Shown piece after piece: positions 58,184 through 64,000 of a DNA stretch of 64,000 nt (the stretch's first letter is position 1; each line of letters opens with the position of its first letter). The notes below the pieces were generated by a model. The model did not search any database. It worked only from the letters and a program-made list of their open reading frames with translations, and had not been told where the DNA came from. Made by a program: the position numbers and the translations under genes. Origin of the DNA: Naganishia liquefaciens (lineage: Eukaryota > Basidiomycota > Tremellomycetes > Filobasidiales > Filobasidiaceae); contig BLZA01000016.1 of the NCBI GenBank assembly GCA_013423385.1, positions 1 through 64,000 on the forward strand, read 5' to 3'.

Positions 58184-59413
58184 CTAGACGAACCCCGAAG
58201 GCGCAGCATCCTTATCCGCGCCTCCCATCCACGCCGGTGCAAACCTCCCCAGCCCCCATCCTTGCCCCGCTCGTGCCTCCTTCCCCTGCTCCTCCCGCTC
58301 CCCTCCCCCCTGTCGTCCGAACTGAAACCACCCGTAATTCTCCTCTACGGGATTCTCCTCGCGCATGCGTTTCCGTGCGAGGATCCGCTCCCGATACGTT
58401 TCCTGCTCGACTTGTTCCCGCACTTGTTCGGATATCTTACTCTTGCGGAGAAAGTGGAATCCGGCATAGAGCCAGATAAGGCAAAGGACGAGGCTGATGA
58501 TGGGTCTAGGAAGCGTTGGCGAGCGCGTGTGCGCGGGTGGTTCGGAAATCAAGAGAGGACGACAACTTACAGGTATAACGCGCCCTCGGCTGATACGCCC
58601 GGCTTGCTGATGGTATTGGGGTTTGCATCGACGGAATCATTCGCGATCGCACGCAGGGACAGCTTTTGTGGGACACCGGAGGGCAGGGGGGATCCGCTGG
58701 CGGATGAAATGCTGGAGACAGTCGCATGGGGGCGATAGCTAGACACGACGGTGGTTGGATCGCTCAAGACAGAATGCGATGGATTCGTGGCTTGCGAGTC
58801 GACAGGAGCATCTTGCATGCCGTCTTTGGGCACCGTGGAATCATTTAACAGCACCTTGTCGGTCTTTAATTGCGCCAGGAGGGCAAAGTCGATGATGACC
58901 CCTATCAACAACAACAGGGAACACGCGGCGGGAACGATCCACATGGCCCATGATAGTCGGGTGGCACGAATGACGTGAAGACGCGGGAGAAAGTAGGCAT
59001 GGGTGATCGTGCCCAGGATGAGACAGATGAGAGCTTGCCCGCCGTCATTAGATACACAGGGAATGCGCCATTGCGCTTGACAGACTCACTGATTAGGTGA
59101 AATATGCCCACGGCGGGAAACCTCGGGATGACTGTGCCCAAACGATCACCAGGATCATACCCGAATCCAGACTTTAAACACCTATCACTCCATCAGTTCC
59201 TGGGTGTGATCCGGTCTAGCATTCCCCCCACACTTACATCTCCCCAGCGCATATCCCCAAGGCGCCCACGCTGATAGTCCCGTACGTCTGCGTCTGGACG
59301 CGCACGAGCCAGATCTTGGATCCCGGTCCTGAGATGACGGGGAAGAGGAGGAGGAAAGTGGCGAGGAGGGGCCAAGAGAAGAAGAGGAGGGTGTATTTGG
59401 TGGCGAGTTGCAT
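58184..59413 (-). CDS. SUR7/PalI-like four-helix plasma-membrane protein, 350 aa, 4 exons
   Basis: Exons are 59413-59238, 59181-59090, 59033-58571 and 58505-58184, in frame. The first membrane helix follows a short N-terminus (LLFFSWPLLATFLLLFPVIS). An extracellular loop has the Gly-x-Cys pattern (GALGICAGEMC). Helices 2 and 3 are LITLICLILGTITHAYFL and MWIVPAACSLLLLIGVII. A Ser/Thr-rich loop comes next, then helix 4 (IISLVLCLIWLYAGFHFL). The tail is cytosolic, basic then Gly/Glu-rich. This layout fits the SUR7/PalI family (eisosome or pH-sensing membrane proteins). Sequence similarity is judged by topology and the GxC motif only, so the family call is moderate. The junction before 59033 uses a CAAG acceptor. 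Confidence 0.72.
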
Positions 59414-59964
59414 GTGGGGCGGGGGCGCGCGTGGGCGAGGTTTCACAAGGGACACGACGTGATGCGCGGCAGGCAAAGGTTGGAGTGATATTGGTCGAGT
59501 GATCTGATATGCGGAGAGTAATGCAAAGAGGGGGTATGGCAGGTCGTTACAACAGCAACAGCCTGAAAGGAGTCACGGAGCGCGCGTTTCATGTCGACGT
59601 TTCAGCCTCTTCCGGCAATGTTCCCGTCGCATGAAAAGAACCCGGCGACGTGCGCTTACGAACGAAAGTGAAGGCGAAATGGCCGTCCACCCGACATCTC
59701 GGGGCCTGGTCGAGTATCCGATATATAGCGGGAACGGCCACACTCACGCCTACGAGGCGTTGCAAGGGCGTGAACAATGCCACGTCACGTATGACACGCT
59801 GTACCTCTCTCGGCCCATCTCCGGACCGGATCTCCGGACCGGCAGTCAGTGGGCAGCGCGCGGTGTATAAGGAGCACCGAACGCCCATTCGACCGCAGTC
59901 AGGTCGAGGGCGCTCTCCCACTCTCCATCGCATCCCGCCGCCCCCGGTCATCCCCATCCTCGCC
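59414..59964. promoter_or_regulatory. Divergent promoter region, SUR7-like and dehydrogenase genes
   Basis: 551 bp between divergent ATGs. It includes a TATATAG near 59722-59728 and a GGTGTATAAGG stretch near 59862, about 100 bp upstream of the dehydrogenase ATG, which could be a TATA-like element. No other sites are claimed. Confidence 0.4.
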
Positions 59965-61394
59965 ATGTCCACCCAATCCACACGTCCCAAGGTCCTCTTG
60001 TCTGGTACGCTCCCGGGTTCTGCCGCGCGCGGGAATCCGCACTCATGCATCCATCATCTCTAGGTCCGCTGCAGTATGCCGGCAAAGAACTGCGCGAGCA
60101 GGTCGGCGGCATTGCAGATGTCGTTGTAAGTCACACAACGCTCAGTGTATCCTTGAACTCGCAGCTCACACGACCCCCGTCCGTCAGGAATTGACTTCGA
60201 AATCCCGCGAAGAATTCAAAAAGGACTTGCCGACAAAGTACGCCAACTTGGCCGTCATCTACCACTTGCACGACCCCGAGGACACGCTCGGTCACCTCGA
60301 CGATGAATTCTTCAGCATGTTGCCTGAATCATGCAAGTACATCTGTCACTGTAAGCCTCTTCCCCCCCCTCCCCCGCACCATTCCACCACGCGCCCTGGA
60401 CTCAGCCCTCACAGTCGGCGCAGGATATGACGACGTCGACGTCATCGCCGCCCACAAACACGGCGTCTCCGTCACCCACACCCCCGGAGCCGTCGACGAC
60501 GCCACGGCCACCACCGCCATCTTCCTCATCCTCTCCTCCATGCGCCGTTTCTGGGCCGCCGAACAATCCTGTCGTGCAGGAAACTGGAAAAAGGGCTTGC
60601 CGCTCGCGCGTGACCCGGAGGGCAAGACGCTCGGGATCGTCGGCATGGGTGGAATCGGCAAAGTCGTGGCCCGGAGAATGCGTGAATGGGGAATGAAGGT
60701 CGTATACTATAACCGTCGGGAATTGAATCCCAAGCCGGATTTCGAATGCGAGTACAAGAGCAGCTTGGAGGAACTTCTCAAGGTTGCCGATGTCGTCAGC
60801 TTGCACATGCCGGTACGCCCCAGCCCACCCAATCCATCTTCTAACCCTCGCTAACCCCGCCCCCCACCCCGCCCTGTCTCCCAGCTCAACGCACAAACCG
60901 CTGGCTCCTTCTCGACCGCTCAGTTCGCCGCCATGAAGGACAACTCGGTCCTCATCAACACCGCCCGAGGCGGCGTCATCGATGAGCCCGCGCTGATCGA
61001 GACCCTGAAAAGGGGCGACAAGCTCTGGGCCGTCGGACTCGACGTGTTCCCCAACGAGCCCGAGATCAACCCCGAGTTGATGAAGTTTGACAATGTCACA
61101 TTGTTGCCGCACATGGGTACCGAGTGAGTGACAGGACTGCCGCCGAGTCGTCCCTTTTTTGAGAGTGCGTTCTGACCGCTTTGGGGGGACGGTCTACAGG
61201 ACGACCGATTCGCGACACAAGATGGGCATGGTCGTCATCGGGAATATCCTCAACGCGCTCAAGGGTGAACCCCTGACCAACCAGGCAAGTGGCAGCGGCT
61301 TTCCCCAGTTCAGCCCGAGCGATCAAAACTGACGCGACGCGCGCAACCTCTTTAGGTCCCCGAACAAAAGAAGCTGATCAGCGAGGGAAAGTGA
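59965..61394 (+). CDS. D-2-hydroxyacid dehydrogenase, glyoxylate/hydroxypyruvate reductase-like, 341 aa, 7 exons
   Basis: Exons are 59965-60004, 60064-60125, 60188-60350, 60415-60812, 60885-61123, 61200-61284 and 61356-61394, in frame. It is a typical D-isomer-specific 2-hydroxyacid dehydrogenase. The NAD(P)-binding loop is GMGGIG (165-170), the catalytic Arg249 is in NTARGG, Glu279 in DVFPNEP and His297 in LLPHMG. The Arg-Arg after the second strand (YYNRREL) suggests NADPH preference, as in glyoxylate reductases such as yeast Gor1. It would reduce glyoxylate, hydroxypyruvate or other 2-oxoacids. The last intron uses a GC donor (GCAAGT at 61285), which gives the short end VPEQKKLISEGK. Confidence 0.92.
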
Positions 61395-61766
61395 GCGGAG
61401 CGAGCCATGGGCGTGTCTCGTTGTATCATAGATTTGCATGTACAAGTACCCGAATCGCCATTTTGCATGTCCCGTTCTTTTTTCGTGCGACCTCAGAGGG
61501 TGTGCCGATCATGCATCCGTCGCATCCCTTGCCTCGCCATCTCGGCAGTCCTGTCGAGTCAAGATGAAGCCCTTTCAAGTCCGCGCACCAGACTCTGCAG
61601 ACATCCTCTGACGCAACGGTTCGCCTTGCCCACGCCTGCCAGAAACACAAAGCTGTCACTTCATTCGGCCCCTCCAGGCACGCAAGCCATCCCGGGAAGC
61701 CATACACTGCAAGCCCATGTCATTTCCTCCGAGACCATACAAACTCTATGAAACAGATTCTCTACT
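61395..61766. other. Convergent intergenic region, nothing recognised
   Basis: 372 bp between the dehydrogenase stop and the isoleucyl-tRNA synthetase stop. It holds both 3' ends. No additional coding signal was found. Confidence 0.5.
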
Positions 61767-64000
61767 CTACACCTGCTTGGCAACGGCGTACAAGACATAG
61801 CCCGCGCCAGACGCCTCCTGCTCCGTCTCGTCAGCTCCCTCGGCCTTGGGAGGGTACTGACCCAAGATTTGCACCTCCAGACTTGTCGGCAGCGGCTGCG
61901 GTGTCGCGCCGACCTTTTTGCTAAAGACTTCCTCGTGGCCCTTGACGACCTCTGTCAGGGCGTCCTCCATGCCGGCCGTAAATGAGTAGAAAATGTCGAC
62001 CTGGTCAGTCGTCTGCAGTCCGGCGACCTTTCGTAAACGCTGACACCTCGTGGTCAACTCTCGACGCAAAAAGTGTTCCTGCAATTCCGGGTGCAGTCGG
62101 GTGTCGAGCAAGATGACGGCATCGTCGTCGGTATTTGGGTCAAAGTCCTTGGCTGTCGAGTCGACGTATCGAGTCACAATCAAGTCGCCTGCGACGAGCG
62201 GAATACCGTCGACACTGATTTCACCGGTCTGGGCATAACGCTTGACGTCGTCCGAAGGCAGATCCGGCAAAGCCTTCTTGACCCGACCGAGGTCCTTTCG
62301 AAGCTTCTTGCCGAGAACTGGCCATTCAGCGGAAGCCTTGTACTTGATGCCCATGCTTTCTTCGTCCGACGTCAAAGTCAACTCAAAGACGTTCATCTCG
62401 TCCAAAATGTAGCCCTCGAGAGCCTTGACATCTGCCAAATATTCCGGGTCGTGGTGGAAGACAATGAGCTCTTTGAGCGGCTGCAAGTCAAGTCAGCGAG
62501 GTGAAAACGACAGCAGACGCTCTCGACTCACCTGCTTGACCGCGATTCGCCGTCTGTCGCGAACGATTCGGACAAGTTCAATGATGGCCTGCATCCTGGT
62601 GACTTGACGCTCGACGACCGGGTCAAAGTATTCCTCTCGCACCTCAGGGTACATGATGAAATGCACCGATCGAATATCGTCGTCGGTGTTTTTGGGGGGA
62701 GGCGCGAAGGGAAGAAGACCATGGTAGAGGTTCTCGGCCGTGAACGGTGTAAAGGATGACTGCAACACGATCAGATCCCGCCCTACTTTGTCGTGAACGT
62801 GTCCGGACTCACAAGAGTAAGGCAGAGCGTGTACAACGTCTCGAACAACGTGTTGAGCGCCGCAACGGTATCGTCGTGACCGTTCTCGCCCTTGAGACGG
62901 GTTCGGTTGAATCGGATGTACCAATTCGTCAGCTCGTCGATGAGGGCAAGCAGACGCGGCACGACAGTGTACAATCGGTAAGCTGCGATACCAGTCAGCA
63001 ACGAAAAACCCGGGTAGGTGACACCGACGTACCCTCCATTTCCGTCTTGACATGCTTGATCAACGATTGACATCGGGCAAGGATCCATCGGTCCATCACG
63101 TTCTCCGACTTTTTCGCTGCCGGGTCGTACACAAAGTGCTTGCCGTGCGTCCTCTCGTACAACTCGGCCTGCGCCAAGAAGAATCGGAACGAGTTGATCC
63201 ATTTGCCAATAACCGTGTTTCGGACCTCTCGGACGCCTTCGTCCTTGAAGACCAAGTTGTCTCCACGCACGACGGGCGAGTTGACGAGGTACAAACTGAT
63301 GTTGAAGTGTCAGCCCAAGCCCGGCTTGCTTGGCTCTTGGACCTACCGAAGAGCATCACATCCGTATTGATCGATAATGTCTTCAGGATCCGGGTAGTTT
63401 TTCAAACTCTTGCTCATCTTCTTTCCATCTCGTCCGAGAACCAGACCGGAAACAATCAAGTTCTTCCATGGCGCGGTGTCAAACAGATGTGTTCCGAGTA
63501 CCAAGAGAGTGTAGAACCATCCTCGGGTCTGGTCAATACCCTCCGAGACGAAATCTGCGGGGAAAGCCTTGTGGAACTGCGCATCGGAGAACTCGAAGGG
63601 GTAGTGCTGCTGTCCATAAGGCATGCTGAGGAATCCCTCAGTCAGCGGAAATTTACAAAAAAGGGACCGCAACCGCTCACCTTCCCGATTCGAACCAGCA
63701 GTCAAAGACTTCTTCAATTCGCTTGAGCATGCCCTTGCCCTGCTGAGACGGGATCAAGATGGGATCAATGTTCTCCCTGTGGAGATCAGTAATGTCATCT
63801 CGACCCGATAGCTGCTTGAGCTCTTCGACGGAAGAAACACAGACAATCTGCAAAACTCGTGTAAGCCCGCTATCCCACGCGGCTCGCGAGCGGCGTGACT
63901 CACCTCCTCCATGTCCTCGCTCACCCAGAGGGGAATAGGCGTGCCCCAGTATCGGTTTCGCGAAATGTTCCAGTCCCGGGCGTTTCGCAGCCATCCACCG
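61767..64000 (-). CDS. ILS1: Cytosolic isoleucyl-tRNA synthetase (ILS1), 3' part; 5' end beyond the window
   Basis: Seven exons are visible: 64000 (open)-63904, 63847-63681, 63625-63347, 63295-63033, 62982-62813, 62759-62532 and 62480-61767. The frame opens inside the catalytic domain ([19 protein letters not shown]), passes [11 protein letters not shown], and reaches the KMSKS signature ([14 protein letters not shown], about 63385-63425). It continues through the anticodon-binding helical domain ([24 protein letters not shown]) and the eukaryote-type C-terminal extension to a stop at 61767. The enzyme charges tRNA-Ile with isoleucine in the cytosol. The HIGH motif and the editing domain lie outside the window. 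The eukaryotic C-terminal extension marks it as the cytosolic rather than the mitochondrial enzyme. Confidence 0.95.

Overview
This window is eukaryotic nuclear DNA, almost certainly from a fungus and probably a basidiomycete. Genes are split by many short introns, mostly 45-140 nt with GTGAGT/GTAAGT-type donors, and a few introns use GC donors. Two Zn(II)2Cys6 regulators and fungal-type UBA1, VIP1, EMC10, ING, copper amine oxidase and 2-hydroxyacid dehydrogenase genes are present, and three TTAGGGG-type units lie near the left edge. No rRNA, tRNA or CRISPR array was recognised. Exon models were built by eye from reading frame, splice signals and conserved motifs; species-level placement is not attempted.

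Left part (1-15.7 kb): a transposon graveyard. A Ty3/gypsy fragment (80-1792) stops at a short telomere-like repeat. Next to it a Copia element (remnant about 1800-1942, main body 4463-6554) is interrupted by a 2502-bp Mutator-like DNA transposon (MULE, 1952-4453) with long terminal inverted repeats and a perfect 9-bp target duplication. Older Copia relics follow (6.6-9.3 kb), then a Crypton-type tyrosine-recombinase element (11235-14054) and a plus-strand Copia reverse-transcriptase relic (14.4-15.1 kb).

Middle part (16.5-41.7 kb): a VHS-GAT trafficking adaptor gene (16518-19027), a 7.3-kb stretch without a recognisable gene but visibly rich in AGCT (19.0-26.3 kb), a Zn cluster regulator (26303-29251), a NUDCD1-like single-exon gene (29955-31880), a possible small secreted or membrane protein (33299-33709), and the ten-exon ubiquitin-activating enzyme UBA1 (34928-39176).

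Right part (41.7-64 kb): dense housekeeping and metabolic genes: EMC10, an APC amine/amino-acid permease, a copper amine oxidase, a second Zn cluster regulator, the inositol-pyrophosphate kinase VIP1, an ING-type PHD protein, a SUR7/PalI-like membrane protein, a glyoxylate/hydroxypyruvate-reductase-like dehydrogenase and the 3' part of cytosolic isoleucyl-tRNA synthetase. The permease and amine oxidase are divergent and share a 528-bp promoter region with tandem GATA-factor sites and a CCG-N4-CGG element, and the Zn cluster gene lies directly beyond the oxidase. Together they look like a small amine-uptake and amine-oxidation cluster with its own regulator.
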